A DNA stretch of 64,000 nucleotides from Pseudonocardiales bacterium (GTDB lineage Bacteria; Actinomycetota; Actinomycetes; Mycobacteriales; Pseudonocardiaceae): contig JAFATA010000040.1 in the NCBI GenBank assembly GCA_019244165.1, forward strand, positions 41,051 through 105,050. The letters run 5' to 3'. Within the stretch, counting starts at the first letter, position 1. Each line of letters opens with the position of its first letter. The notes below the pieces were generated by a model. It searched no databases. It was not told the DNA's origin and saw only the letters and a list, made by a program, of their open reading frames with translations. Shown in pieces: positions 37,710-47,187 of the stretch. Both the position numbers and the translations under genes were made by a program.

Positions 37710-38045
37710 TCACGGCTCTGGACGTCCCTGCTGGGCGGTGACCACCGTGGCGAGCAAATCTCGTCCCAATGCGGTGAACTGGTAGTTCGTGCAGTGCTTC
37801 TGGAACGCGACGAACTCCTCGAGGCCCAGTGCGGTGAGCACAGTGACCACCACGTCCGCATCCTCAGCGGTCGTCTCGTGCTCCCGCTTGGCGCCGCTGT
37901 CGGCGTCGGGCACCGGTTCTTTGTAGGTCAGCAGCACCCGGGTCCGGCCGCCGTGGTCGGTGATGGTGCGCACGCGCAGCTCGCGCCCCTGTTCGGTCAG
38001 CCGGTGGTCGGAATAGTCGAAGTAGCGATCCGCGTAGGTGGACAT
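37710..38045 (-). pseudogene. CYTH-domain (class IV adenylate cyclase-like) fragment
   Basis: About 112 residues, from MSTYADRYFDYSDHRLTEQG, through RVRTITDHGGRTRVLLTYKE to HCTNYQFTALGRDLLATVV, match the centre of a CyaB/CYTH-type protein. The N-terminal ExExK strand needed for triphosphate binding and the C-terminal strands are both missing; upstream is the ppa promoter region and the end is abrupt. Read as a gene truncated at both ends. Confidence 0.6.
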
Positions 38046-38127
38046 CTGGGCGCTCGCGCGCTGATCCAGCGCGGGCGGGATGGACGGACCGAGGACAATG
38101 ACAGATCCGAGCGGCAGAGAGGGACGC

Positions 38128-38661
38128 ATGGAGTTCGACGTCACCATCGAGATCCCCAGGGGTCAGCGCAACAAGTACGAGATGGACCACAAGACAGGCC
38201 GCATCCGGCTGGATCGCACGCTGTTCACCGCCACCCAGTACCCGACTGACTACGGCTTCATCGAAGACAGCCTCGGCGAGGATGGTGATCCGCTGGACGC
38301 CTTGGTCTTGGTGCAGGAACCCACCTTTCCTGGCTGCTTAGTTCGCTGCCGGGCGATCGGCATGTTCCGCATGTGGGACGAGAAGGGTGGCGATGACAAG
38401 GTGCTGTGCGTGCCCACGGCCGATCTCCGGATGGAGCACCTGCTCGACGTCCAAGACCTCGATGAACTCTACAAGCTGGAAATTCAGCACTTCTTCGAGG
38501 TGTACAAGGAGCTGGAACCCGGCAAGGGTGTCGGGGGCGCGCACTGGGTAGGTCGTGCTGAGGCGGAACAGGAGATCCGCATCTCGCGGGAACGAGCCCG
38601 CGATGCAGCCCGATCCAGCGATCCTCGGCCCGATCCGGGGCCTAGCGGGTCAGCTCGGTGA
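38128..38661 (+). CDS. ppa: Inorganic pyrophosphatase
   Basis: Hydrolyses pyrophosphate from biosynthesis. Family I motifs: [38 protein letters not shown] (metal Asp residues), and [17 protein letters not shown] 38128 follows AGAGGG. The last 20 residues ([16 protein letters not shown]) extend beyond the usual end and overlap the convergent MarR gene by 12 bases. Confidence 0.97.
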   Translation: MEFDVTIEIPRGQRNKYEMDHKTGRIRLDRTLFTATQYPTDYGFIEDSLGEDGDPLDALVLVQEPTFPGCLVRCRAIGMFRMWDEKGGDDKVLCVPTADLRMEHLLDVQDLDELYKLEIQHFFEVYKELEPGKGVGGAHWVGRAEAEQEIRISRERARDAARSSDPRPDPGPSGSAR

Positions 38662-39132
38662 CTGCTCCGGCCGCCCGGCGCACCAGACCGCTTCGAAACC
38701 CGCGGTGAAGCGGTCGATCAGATCGGCGAACTGCTCGCGTTCGGCGGGCTGCCACGATTTGATGATGGCCGCGGTCCGGTCGTCGCGGCGCTGCCGGGTG
38801 TGCTCCAGCAAGGCTGTCCCGGCATCGGTGAGGGCCAGCAGCGACGCGCGCCCGTCCCCGGGATCAGCACGCCGCTCCACCAGCCCCATCCCGACAAGGT
38901 GGGCGGCCTGCCTGCTGATGGTGGACGGGTCGGAGTGCACCGTGGCGGCAAGCATGGTCACTCGTGACGGTCCGGCGCAGGCCAGCGTGTGAAGCAGCAT
39001 GAACGACGGCCGGTCCAGGTCGTCCTCGCGGGCGGCAGCGGCGCGCTCGATGAGCCGGAGCAGCCGGGCCAGCCCGGTGCCGATCCGGTTCGCGATCCCG
39101 AGGTCGTCGGCCACCGGCAGGGAAGCGGGCAT
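38650..39132 (-). CDS. MarR family transcriptional regulator
   Basis: 160 residues with a winged helix-turn-helix ([18 protein letters not shown] ... [20 protein letters not shown], then the wing [17 protein letters not shown]) between dimerisation helices. Divergent from the MFS transporter gene, 206 bases apart, so it may control that transporter (inference). Confidence 0.9.
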   Translation of the reverse strand: MPASLPVADDLGIANRIGTGLARLLRLIERAAAAREDDLDRPSFMLLHTLACAGPSRVTMLAATVHSDPSTISRQAAHLVGMGLVERRADPGDGRASLLALTDAGTALLEHTRQRRDDRTAAIIKSWQPAEREQFADLIDRFTAGFEAVWCAGRPEQSPS

Positions 39133-39338
39133 CGATTCCCCTCACTGTATGTCGCACACATGTAACTGTCTGACTTAAGCATTCCCGGCCTTCCCAACAC
39201 CGGCAAGGAGGTTCACCAGGAGGTGGCGCTGGGTCCCACCAGCTGGCCCCCAGGCTGGCAGGGCGTGGACGACTCAGCGAGCCGAGCTTGATCCATCCGG
39301 GTATCCTCGGGGTACCCGCTCACGGCCGGAGGGCATCG

Positions 39339-40853
39339 ATGACGACCGCAAGTCACCTGAGACCGGTTGAGGTGCGCAGCCTGATCCCCGCCAGGATCGA
39401 CCGACTGCCCTGGTCGCCGTTCCATACCCGGATGGTGATCGCGCTCGGGGTGGCGTGGATCCTCGACGGCCTGGAGATCACGGTCGCGACCGCGATCGGA
39501 GACGTGCTGAAGAACCCCGAGACGCTGCACCTGTCCTCAGCCGCGGTCGGGCTCATCGGGACGGTGTACCTGGTGGGCGAGGTCGTCGGCGCGCTGGTGT
39601 TCGGCCAGATGTCGGACAGGTGGGGACGCCGCAACCTGTTCATGATCACGCTGGGGGTGTACCTGCTCGGCAGCGGTCTCACCGCGCTGACGCTGGGCCA
39701 CGGTACTGGTTGGGTCGTCTTCCTGTACCTCACCCGGTTTATTGCCGGCACGGGCATCGGCGGCGAGTACGCCGCGATCAACTCCGCGATCGACGAGATG
39801 ATCCCGGCCCGATACCGTGGCCGGGTCGACATCGCGGTCAACGGCACGTATTGGGCGGGCGCGGTTCTCGGCACGCTGGGCACGTTCATCCTGCTGAACG
39901 TGATGAGTCCCAGCATCGGCTGGCGGATCGGCTTTCTCCTCGGTCCGGTGCTGGGTCTAGTGATCCTGTTGGTTCGCCGCAACCTCCCGGAAAGCCCTCG
40001 ATGGCAGATCATGAACGGTCGCCGGCAGGCCGCTGAGGACTCGATCTCCTACATCGAACACGAGGTGGAAAGTTCGGGGAAGACGCTGCCGCCGGTCGAG
40101 GAGAGCAGGGCGATCGATCTGCGACCGGCCGAGGACATCGGTTACCTCGCGTTGACCCGGGTGTTGTTTCGCGAGTACCCGAGCCGGGCCGTCCTCGGTG
40201 CGTCGCTGATGATCGGCCAGTCGTTTCTGTACAACGCCATCTTCTTCACCTCCACCCTGGTACTGGGCACCTTCTACGGCGTGCCAGCGACGTCGGCACC
40301 GCTGTTCCTCATCGCTTTCGCCGTCGGCAACCTGATCGGCCCGCTGACCATCGGGCGCTACTTCGACACCATCGGTCGCAAGACCATGATCGCCGGAACA
40401 TATATCACGTCCGGCGTCCTGCTGGGCATCAGCGCCGTTTTGTTCAACGCTGGGCTGCTCACCGCGACCACTCAGACGATCTCCTGGTGTGTGATCTTCT
40501 TCTTCGCCTCGGCCGGCGCTAGCGCCGCATACCTGACGGTCAGTGAGATCTTTCCGCTGGAGGTGCGGGCCAAAGCGATCGCGGTGTTCTTCGCTATCGC
40601 GCAGGGCTTCGGTGCGCTCGGCCCGGTAATCTACGGCCAACTCATTGGAGATGGCACCCAACCATTCAAACTGTTCCTCGGCTACCTGCTCGGCGCGCTC
40701 GTGATGATCGCCGGCGGCTTGGTCGCCGTGGCCTTCGGGGTGGCCGCCGAAGGCCGGTCCCTGGAGGACATCGCGATGCCACTGGCGGCGGCTGGCCGCA
40801 GTGACACCGGTAGCGCTCCCAAGATCTCAGATCAGCCACCATGCCAGCGCTAG
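39339..40853 (+). CDS. MFS transporter, sugar-porter/aromatic-acid type
   Basis: 504 residues with 12 predicted spans. Signature loops: GQMSDRWGRRNLFMITLG (2-3 loop), RFIAGTGIGGEYAAINSAIDE, and GRYFDTIGRKTMIAGTY; LPESPRWQIMNGR precedes a long cytoplasmic loop. Substrate not determinable. ATG 39339 chosen, with GGAGGG upstream. Ends overlapping a convergent small gene by 27 bases. Confidence 0.88.
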   Translation: MTTASHLRPVEVRSLIPARIDRLPWSPFHTRMVIALGVAWILDGLEITVATAIGDVLKNPETLHLSSAAVGLIGTVYLVGEVVGALVFGQMSDRWGRRNLFMITLGVYLLGSGLTALTLGHGTGWVVFLYLTRFIAGTGIGGEYAAINSAIDEMIPARYRGRVDIAVNGTYWAGAVLGTLGTFILLNVMSPSIGWRIGFLLGPVLGLVILLVRRNLPESPRWQIMNGRRQAAEDSISYIEHEVESSGKTLPPVEESRAIDLRPAEDIGYLALTRVLFREYPSRAVLGASLMIGQSFLYNAIFFTSTLVLGTFYGVPATSAPLFLIAFAVGNLIGPLTIGRYFDTIGRKTMIAGTYITSGVLLGISAVLFNAGLLTATTQTISWCVIFFFASAGASAAYLTVSEIFPLEVRAKAIAVFFAIAQGFGALGPVIYGQLIGDGTQPFKLFLGYLLGALVMIAGGLVAVAFGVAAEGRSLEDIAMPLAAAGRSDTGSAPKISDQPPCQR

Positions 40854-41054
40854 CGCCATGGTCACGGTCGCGATCACGAGCAGCAGCACCGCGGAGAGCA
40901 TCCTGGTCGGGTCCGACTCGCCCGGCCACACACCCAGATCATCGTGAAGTTCCATAGTAAGAGCACCGTTGCTTGTCCTGCGTGCGGGCGGGAAGACGTT
41001 GTCTTCGAAGACGTTGTCTTCGCTGCCCGACGCGGGAGTGAGTTGCGGGGTCAT
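40827..41054 (-). CDS. Small tail-anchored membrane protein
   Basis: 75 residues from ATG 41054 (a second ATG at about 40955 gives a 42-residue form beginning MELHDDLGVWPG). Acidic N-terminus with a doubled EDNVF element, and a single C-terminal span (MLSAVLLLVIATVTMALALA). Function unknown. The 393 bases upstream, to 41447, contain no supported gene and presumably hold promoters for this and the divergent small gene. Confidence 0.5.
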   Translation of the reverse strand: MTPQLTPASGSEDNVFEDNVFPPARRTSNGALTMELHDDLGVWPGESDPTRMLSAVLLLVIATVTMALALAWWLI

Positions 41055-41447
41055 GGGACAGACGTTACGCAACACGGGGTTACCGCCCGCCCTGAGGTCG
41101 GTTAGCCCCGGGTAAAATCCGGTGCGCTCGTCACGGCGAGCGCTGGTGCCCTGCTCGCCACGCCGGGCCACCGCAGCGGTGGGCATGGATGACGCAGTTT
41201 CCGCGCGACAGGCGCTCACGCTGGGCAACCAGCAACAGGGGCTGATCAGGGTTTGTGTGCCGTAAGCGACAGCGCGTGTCGTTCAACGCACATAAAGGGT
41301 GATCACCGTGGCCCTGCCACTGAGTACCCCCGGCTTGCCGGGGAGCGGGTAAGTGACCATAGTCAACCCCAAGTCGGCGACGGGTAGTGCTTCTGCGAGT
41401 CGAGCGTCTTTTCTGGCTCACGCGGAAGAGGCCGACGAGGAGGAGTC

Positions 41448-41603
41448 ATGAGAGAGCCGGAGCACTCCGCGTCCGACTTGCCGGAGTTGGACCGCACGGA
41501 CGATCCCCGGGGAGGAGCCGCCGCCTGGGCACTGCTGGCGGTGGGCATGGCTCTCATCGGTGGCATCTTCCTGGCCGTGATGTGGCTGACCGGCGTCTGG
41601 TAG
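41448..41603 (+). CDS. Very small single-span membrane protein
   Basis: 51 codons from ATG 41448, with a strong GAGGAGGAG site upstream. Acidic N-terminus (EPEHSASDLPELDRTDD) and one membrane span (AAWALLAVGMALIGGIFLAV) ending VMWLTGVW. Similar in plan to the small membrane protein on the other strand. No function known. Confidence 0.55.
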   Translation: MREPEHSASDLPELDRTDDPRGGAAAWALLAVGMALIGGIFLAVMWLTGVW

Positions 41604-41679
41604 CCCGGTCGATCAATTCTGGCGGTGAGCACCACGCGGGGGTGGCGGTCATGCTCGCCTCCTCGGGGCCACGCCTGCG

Positions 41680-41961
41680 CTACCGCTCACCAGACTCTGC
41701 GTCGAGAGCACCAGCGGGAAGATCACAGCACAGCAGCTCCTGATGAACACGCCAGAACTGCTGGCAGGCGCGATAGAGGTCGTTCTGCGCCGCCTCGAGG
41801 ACCTCGTGGGGAGCGGGCCTGGCAACCCAGCGGCCTCGGACCGGCTCGACCACCGTCAACGCTTCCAGCGCGTGCGAGGCATTGCGCAGGCGCTGATGGG
41901 CTCGATGAAGCAGCTCACGTTGCTCCTTCGAAAGCTCCTCTGGCTTACGGCCCCACTCCAC
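41680..41961 (-). CDS. Small helical protein of unknown function
   Basis: 93 residues, charged and helical (SKEQRELLHRAHQRLRNASH, then APHEVLEAAQNDLYRACQQF), ending with a CC pair (ELLCCDLPAG). No membrane span or signal. Composition and codon use look like a real gene; I do not recognise it. Confidence 0.55.
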   Translation of the reverse strand: MEWGRKPEELSKEQRELLHRAHQRLRNASHALEALTVVEPVRGRWVARPAPHEVLEAAQNDLYRACQQFWRVHQELLCCDLPAGALDAESGER

Positions 41962-42115
41962 GTCGCACTCTCCGCTCCCTGGGGGAATTCCCTACACCGT
42001 AGCCCAGCAAGGCGCCTCGCTGGCGCTCCCGGCGCTGGCTCGCGGTGGCGAAACCAGCTGATCGTATGTGAGCATGGCGGCAGGGGGAGGGGCCGGCGAC
42101 GAGGGGAAACCCACA

Positions 42116-42820
42116 GTGAATCTGACCCTGCTGGCCGCAGTGTTCGGCATCATCTTCGTGGCCGAACTTCCCGATAAGACCGCGCTGGCCAGTCTGGTGC
42201 TGGGGGCACGCTACCGGCCCGGTTTCGTGTTCGTCGGGGTGGCGACGGCGTTCGTCTTGCATGTGATCATTGCCGTGGCCGCGGGCGACGCCTTAAGCCT
42301 GGCGCCCCGCCGGGTTGTGGACGCCGTCGTAGCGGTGCTGTTTGTGGCCGCCGCGGCACTGATGCTGCGCCGCGGCACGGAGAGGCACGACGATCACCAC
42401 ACGTCCTCGGGTGCTCCGCGACGACGGGGGCAGCCTGCGGGCCCAGTATCGGGCCCAGCGTCTGGCGGCGACGAGCGCAGACTGCCCGGTGCGGCGCCCC
42501 TCCTGACTCGGGTCCGCAGCCAGCCTGCTGTCCGGCAGCCCGGGTTCTGGAACGTCGCGGCGAGCAGCTTCGGGGTGCTGTTCATGGCGGAGTTCGGTGA
42601 TCTCACCCAAGTCGCCACCGCCAACCTGGCCGCCAAGTACCACGATCCGCTCAGCGTCGGGACCGGTGCGGTGTTGGGCTTGTGGGCTGTCGGGGGCCTG
42701 GCCATTCTGGGTGGCCGGCAACTGCTGCGCTGGGTTCCCCTGACGTGGATCGTCCGAGCCGCCGCACTGGTGATGACCGTCTTAGGCGTACTCAGCGCCG
42801 TCCACGCCGTCACCGGCTAG
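42116..42820 (+). CDS. GDT1/TMEM165 family (UPF0016) membrane transporter
   Basis: Cation (Mn/Ca)/proton exchanger family. Two copies of the E-x-G/P-D-K/L-T motif are visible, AELPDKTALASL in the first half and AEFGDLTQVATANL in the second, each in a three-span unit, joined by a His/Arg-rich loop (ERHDDHHTSSG). The second copy has Leu in place of Lys/Arg. GTG 42116 with GAGGGG upstream; the frame is open from 42068. Ends in a small hairpin. Confidence 0.85.
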   Translation: MNLTLLAAVFGIIFVAELPDKTALASLVLGARYRPGFVFVGVATAFVLHVIIAVAAGDALSLAPRRVVDAVVAVLFVAAAALMLRRGTERHDDHHTSSGAPRRRGQPAGPVSGPASGGDERRLPGAAPLLTRVRSQPAVRQPGFWNVAASSFGVLFMAEFGDLTQVATANLAAKYHDPLSVGTGAVLGLWAVGGLAILGGRQLLRWVPLTWIVRAAALVMTVLGVLSAVHAVTG

Positions 42821-42868
42821 CCACAGGAACGAAAAGCGTAGTTTAGCGCGCGCAGGACACTAACCGTT

Positions 42869-42889
42869 CGCCAACCGTCGCGTTTGGCG
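42869..42889. terminator. Hairpin between the GDT1-like gene and the acyl carrier protein gene
   Basis: CGCCAA and TTGGCG form a 6-bp stem around a 9-base loop between two convergent genes. Short, with flanking AACGTT elements; possibly a weak bidirectional terminator. Confidence 0.35.
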
Positions 42890-42896
42890 TTCAACG

Positions 42897-43142
42897 TTAT
42901 TTAGAGTTCGCGGAAACATAGTTCACCATGTCCTCGACGGTCTTGAAGTTGGCAAGCTCGCCTTCCGGGATCTTCACGCCGAACTTTTCTTCTGCCAGGA
43001 CAGCGATCTCCACTATCGTCAGCGAGTCGATGTCCAAGTCCTCCGCGAAGGACTTTTCTGCCGTCACGTTCTGCACCATACCGGCTGTGGCCTCTTTGAT
43101 GATCTCGTTAAGACCGGCGAGGATCTCTGCGTTGTCCATCAC
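42897..43142 (-). CDS. Acyl carrier protein
   Basis: About 80 residues with the phosphopantetheine-attachment serine in DLDIDSLTIVEIAVLAEEKF and the helix-rich acidic fold (VTAEKSFAEDL, PEGELANFKTVEDMVNYV). Carries growing acyl chains for the ketosynthase at 48.9-50.1 kb. Base composition is less GC-rich than most neighbours. GTG 43142 follows AGAAGGGA; the ATG three bases on is equivalent. The likely last gene of the biosynthetic operon. Confidence 0.93.
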   Translation of the reverse strand: MMDNAEILAGLNEIIKEATAGMVQNVTAEKSFAEDLDIDSLTIVEIAVLAEEKFGVKIPEGELANFKTVEDMVNYVSANSK

Positions 43143-43222
43143 TGGTTATTCCCTTCTGGGGGTTCTCAATGGATCCCTGCGGACCTGATGGCCTCCGTTT
43201 GCGGCAGCGGCTTACGCACGGT

Positions 43223-44257
43223 TCAGGAGGGGTGAAGGCTGGGCACACCGACCGGTCGCTCGTCGAGGCCGCAGCCAGCCACCTGGTCCGGCACGATGGT
43301 GTGGTGGAGCGCCCCGGCCACCGAGCTGTCATCCACGCGCAGGTCGATAACCAGGTCGTCACCTGGCCGCAGGAACGGGGTCGTCGGGAAACCCTGGGCA
43401 AGGGTCTCTCGAATCCGTTGCTCAATAATGCACGCGGCGCCGACCTCGGGATCGCGGTTAGACACCGTACCGGTGCCCAGCACCGTGCCAGGAATCAGCG
43501 GCCTGGTTCTGGCCGCCTGGGCGATCAACTCGGGCACCGTGGCAGCGATATCCACCCCGGTATCAGGGTGTCCGATCAACCGGTTGTTCACCCAGCTGTA
43601 CATCTGTGCGTGCACATGTTCGCCGTCCCAGGCATCACCCAGTTCGTCCAGGGTGACGATTGTGGGTGCCATGCAGCATGGCGGTTTGGCGTGATAGATC
43701 CCCATCCCGGCGGCCAGATCATCGCGGAGGACGTCGCGGAGGCTGACGTCATTGACGACGGTGACCCCGATAATGGCGGACCCCGCTTCCTTGGCTGAGG
43801 CGCCGAGTTCGACATCGGCAAGCACGAAGGCCAGCTCAGCCTCGATATCCAGTTCGTCGCTGCCCAGCGTTGCCAGCGGCTCACCGCTGGCAATAAACCG
43901 GCTGGAAACTCCGTCATAGAACGGTGGGTGGCCAGCGCGTGCCGGATCGGGTGGTTCGGTGCCCTGCATCCGGGAAGCCAACTCCATCAGGTTTGAGTAG
44001 GCGCCGCAGTCGATCCAGGCATATGCCCGTGGCAGCGGCGCCAGGAGATCGCCCTCGGCGAGTTCCACCCCCGCTATCCGGCCCGACCGCAATCGCTCGT
44101 CGGCCGCGCGCAGAGCACCCTCGACCTCCGTCCAACGATCCAGCGCGTCCTGCAACGTCGGCGCGATCTCATCGACCGGCAGTGCCTGCCGCAGATCCGG
44201 ACTCACCAAGACCAATTGACCGTCACGCGCCCGCGCGCGTCGGGAACCCAATCTCAT
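43223..44257 (-). CDS. Fumarylacetoacetate hydrolase-family enzyme
   Basis: 344 residues with the FAH-type metal site in DIEAELAFVLADVELGA, followed by VVNDVSLRDVLRDDLAAG, and late GTVLGTGTVSNRDPEVG and LRPGDDLVIDLRV. Such enzymes hydrolyse, hydrate or decarboxylate beta-diketo or oxo-acid compounds. In this operon it could act on a poly-beta-keto intermediate or product (inference). ATGA overlap with the NTF2-like gene. Confidence 0.85.
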   Translation of the reverse strand: MRLGSRRARARDGQLVLVSPDLRQALPVDEIAPTLQDALDRWTEVEGALRAADERLRSGRIAGVELAEGDLLAPLPRAYAWIDCGAYSNLMELASRMQGTEPPDPARAGHPPFYDGVSSRFIASGEPLATLGSDELDIEAELAFVLADVELGASAKEAGSAIIGVTVVNDVSLRDVLRDDLAAGMGIYHAKPPCCMAPTIVTLDELGDAWDGEHVHAQMYSWVNNRLIGHPDTGVDIAATVPELIAQAARTRPLIPGTVLGTGTVSNRDPEVGAACIIEQRIRETLAQGFPTTPFLRPGDDLVIDLRVDDSSVAGALHHTIVPDQVAGCGLDERPVGVPSLHPS

Positions 44258-44688
44258 GTCGTGTTCCTCCTGCTCTGGTCATGCTGGTCAGGCCCCACCT
44301 CAACGGGCGGGATAGGCGTTGACTGGTAGGCAATCATCCGCCAGCGCCCGCACTGCCGGGTCCACACCGCCAGGGCGCGGTTGCACTGCTTGAAGGGAGC
44401 GCCATTCACATACACCGTTCCGATCACCTGGCCGGCCGCGACCGCCGTGTCACCGATGACGACGACGTCATCCTCTGGATAGTGGATCACGTCCGTGCAA
44501 CGCAGTTCCTGGTTCCGGATCTTCGCCAGTAATGAGGCCTTGGTGTCGCGGGTGGCGTTGGAGTGCGTGTAGAGCATTTCGTCGGTGTACAGTGCGTCGA
44601 GCACATCGACATCACTGTCCCGCATAGCACAGAATCGCTGCTGCTCCAGAGCGCGAATCGTGTCCGCGTCGGCTCGGACATCGCTCAT
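44254..44688 (-). CDS. NTF2-like/SnoaL-type protein (DUF4440-like)
   Basis: About 144 residues from ATG 44688: ADTIRALEQQRFCAMRDSDV, LYTDEMLYTHSNATRDTK, then VWTRQCGRWRMIAYQSTPI, the alpha+beta cone fold of NTF2-like proteins. Includes polyketide cyclases and small isomerases, and non-enzymatic relatives. Coupled (ATGA) to the FAH-family gene, so probably acts on the same intermediate. Confidence 0.8.
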   Translation of the reverse strand: MSDVRADADTIRALEQQRFCAMRDSDVDVLDALYTDEMLYTHSNATRDTKASLLAKIRNQELRCTDVIHYPEDDVVVIGDTAVAAGQVIGTVYVNGAPFKQCNRALAVWTRQCGRWRMIAYQSTPIPPVEVGPDQHDQSRRNTT

Positions 44689-44787
44689 ACCGATCCTCCA
44701 CATTGGTTCACCGGTGGGGTATTGAGCTGGGCACGAACATCAAGTGTCGTCGCCCAGCAGGTGCACTGGTATCACATAACGCGGTAC

Positions 44788-45711
44788 TTATGTTTCATGG
44801 TTGACGGCGCAGGCTAAGGGGCCGCCGTTGAAGGTAATGGCGTCGGCAAATGCGGTCATCAGGTCAAAGGTGGCTCCGGTGGCGTCGGCGTAGGCGCGGT
44901 GCAGGTTCAGCACGATCCGATGCGGGTCGGGCCACCCGGCGAACTCTTCGAGATCGCAGTCGTGCGCGGCCTGCAATGGCGTGCGGCCGGCGGCCAACCC
45001 GGCCCGCGCGGTGTGTTGGATCAGGTGGTAGTACCGGGTCTGCGCGTGGAGGACCTCGGGCAGTTCTGCTTCGCTGATGACCGGGCCGTGCCCCGGGATA
45101 ATGCAGGTTGCGGGGAACTGGCGTAGCCAGTCCATCGAACGCAGTGCGCCGGCGATCGACCCCTGGAGGACCAGTGGCGTGACGTGGTGGAACAGCAGGT
45201 CACCCGCGAACAGCACTCGTTGCTGGGGAAGCCATGCGACGACATCGCCAGGGGTGTGTGCCTCGTGGCCGGGATGGCGCAGCTCGATCTGGTGGTCACC
45301 GGTGAACAGGGTCAGGTCATGACGCAAAACGACGGTGGGCGCGCGGAGCCGGGAAAGCCCCCAGTCCGGGACTGGGGACCAGATCGGCGGAAGCTTGGTG
45401 GTCAGCATGGTGTCGGCCAGGATTTCGCTCCTAGTGTGCTCGTGACTGATCAGCACCGTCGACGCCGGCAGCAGCGCGTTACCGAAAGTGTGGTCGCCGT
45501 GCCAGTGCGTATTGACGGCGAGGCGTATCGGTGCCCCCCTTGTCACGTCGGCGACGGCATCGAGAAAGCGGCGGGTGCGGGACGCGGTGGCGCAAGTATC
45601 GATGAGGACGACGTCGTCCCCGCCGTAGACGGCGCCCGCGTTGTTGATGAACCATGAACCGTCTGGCTGCACCCACGCGTACACGCCGGGGGCCACCTCA
45701 CTGAGAGTCAC
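44788..45711 (-). CDS. Metallo-beta-lactamase-fold hydrolase
   Basis: 307 residues with the zinc motif AVNTHWHGDHTFGN (HxHxDH), FAGDLLFHHV and IIPGHGPVI. Thioesterases that release polyketides from the carrier protein have this fold, as do lactonases; either would suit the cluster. GTG 45711 overlaps the stop of the amidohydrolase (GTGA). Confidence 0.85.
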   Translation of the reverse strand: MTLSEVAPGVYAWVQPDGSWFINNAGAVYGGDDVVLIDTCATASRTRRFLDAVADVTRGAPIRLAVNTHWHGDHTFGNALLPASTVLISHEHTRSEILADTMLTTKLPPIWSPVPDWGLSRLRAPTVVLRHDLTLFTGDHQIELRHPGHEAHTPGDVVAWLPQQRVLFAGDLLFHHVTPLVLQGSIAGALRSMDWLRQFPATCIIPGHGPVISEAELPEVLHAQTRYYHLIQHTARAGLAAGRTPLQAAHDCDLEEFAGWPDPHRIVLNLHRAYADATGATFDLMTAFADAITFNGGPLACAVNHET

Positions 45712-46664
45712 CGTACTGTGGTGGGGGTCGGCGTGGTGCTCAGGCGGCTGGCCAAGCCTGGTAACAAGCCGAGGGCATTACCTCGGTTGATTGCCTGGCG
45801 AGTGGGTTCGTCGAGCACGGTGGCCTCGTCGAGAGCGCGGGTGACGTGCTCGACCACCGGGGCGGGGACACCACTCCAGTCGGTTCCGTAGAGGACGCGA
45901 TGGGGGTCGGCCGCAGCGAGCAGGCTTGGCAGCGCCGAGGGCGCTGACAGCGCCAGGTCGTAGTAGAAGCGCCGGATGCCCTCCCACACCGTGGCTTGGT
46001 CCACATTGGCCAAGGCGCCGGCGACAACCTCCACCCGGGTGGCCGCGTATGGCAGGAACCCGCCCGCGTGGGACAGGATGATCGATACGTGGGGGTAGCG
46101 AGCCAGAGTGCCCGAGGTGATCAGATTGATCGCGGCCCGCGTCGTATCCAGGAGGTAGTCCGCGAAAACGGACGGCACACCCGGCGCGCTGCCCTGCGGC
46201 AGGTCCAGCGGATGCACGAGGACGACCGCCCGGCGACGGTTCAACTCCGCAAAGAGCGGGTCGAACCGAGGGGCGCCCAGATAGTGGTCGCCGCCATGCG
46301 GCAGCAGCGCCACACCCTCTGCTCCTAGTTCGTCGAGTGCGTATGCGGCCTCCGCCAAGGCGAGGTCCACTTGCGGCAGCGGCAGGATCGCGAAGAAACC
46401 GAACCGGTTCGGGTGCGTGCGCACCACCTCGGCGGCTGCCTCGTTTACCTGCCGCGCCAGCCGGCGCGCCAGCGTCGCGTCGTCGAGCACGTCGCAGGGG
46501 ATGACGTTGGAGACGACGCTGGCCTCGATCTTGTTTGCGTCCATCACGTCAAGGGTGTCGTTCAGGCGCCACTGCTGGACCGGCGTGGGCAGCCCGAGCT
46601 CACGCATCAGCTCGATGATGTCGGCTGGCAGCGCGTGATGGTGGATGTCAATGCGTCCCATCAT
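45708..46664 (-). CDS. Amidohydrolase-family (ACMSD-like) hydrolase or decarboxylase
   Basis: About 318 residues with the metal-binding IDIHHHALP at the N-terminus, LVHPLDLPQG, ILSHAGGFLPYAATR and YGTDWSGVP. The order fits the aminocarboxymuconate-semialdehyde/resorcylate decarboxylase group, so it might decarboxylate an aromatic acid product. Several starts (GTG 46670 to ATG 46661) are possible. Coupled to the beta-lactamase-fold gene. Confidence 0.85.
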   Translation of the reverse strand: MMGRIDIHHHALPADIIELMRELGLPTPVQQWRLNDTLDVMDANKIEASVVSNVIPCDVLDDATLARRLARQVNEAAAEVVRTHPNRFGFFAILPLPQVDLALAEAAYALDELGAEGVALLPHGGDHYLGAPRFDPLFAELNRRRAVVLVHPLDLPQGSAPGVPSVFADYLLDTTRAAINLITSGTLARYPHVSIILSHAGGFLPYAATRVEVVAGALANVDQATVWEGIRRFYYDLALSAPSALPSLLAAADPHRVLYGTDWSGVPAPVVEHVTRALDEATVLDEPTRQAINRGNALGLLPGLASRLSTTPTPTTVR

Positions 46665-46672
46665 CACCACAC

Positions 46673-47143
46673 CTATTTTCTCGAGCGTCGTGTGTCGGCG
46701 GGTTCGGCGTTGACTTCCTCGTCGAACTCGTCCAGGAAGAAACGCTCAGCCGCTGGCCAGTCCGCAGCGTTTTCCCAGTGCTCCACGATGCGGCCGTCCT
46801 GGAATCGCCAGAGCCCGCAGAACTCGCCCTCGAACCGGTGGCCATGGCGATTCGCGGCGAGGCGACCCAGCACGGCGCCGAAGTGGTCGTTGGCGATGAC
46901 GTCGTCCAAGGTCATGACGGGTGACCCTCCGGATCGCTGAAACAGTTCCGTTGCCCTGGCCAGCACGGCCCGCGTACCGATGTAGTCGCCGGTCATGACG
47001 CCGCGTGACCCGGCGGGCATGAGGTCACGGGGCCCAGCGGCGTGCAGCACGATGTCCTCGCTCGCAAATTTCGTCAGCAGTCTTAAATCCGCATAGATGG
47101 CGCGCAATATCTCCGCATGCGGATGTGGTTTGCGGTCGAACAT
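46673..47143 (-). CDS. NTF2-like/SnoaL-type protein, second copy
   Basis: 156 residues from ATG 47143 behind GAGGAG. HAEILRAIYADLRLLTKFAS, then DIVLHAAGPRDLMPAGSRGV, and CGLWRFQDGRIVEHWENA, the hallmark end of SnoaL-type cyclases and their relatives. Unlike the NTF2-like protein at 44.3 kb it has the full EHWE segment. Candidate cyclase for the polyketide-like product (inference). Confidence 0.8.
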   Translation of the reverse strand: MFDRKPHPHAEILRAIYADLRLLTKFASEDIVLHAAGPRDLMPAGSRGVMTGDYIGTRAVLARATELFQRSGGSPVMTLDDVIANDHFGAVLGRLAANRHGHRFEGEFCGLWRFQDGRIVEHWENAADWPAAERFFLDEFDEEVNAEPADTRRSRK

Positions 47144-47187
47144 GTTCCGCTCCTCCGAACTCGTTTTCCGTTGGCGTGGCTTCGCAG

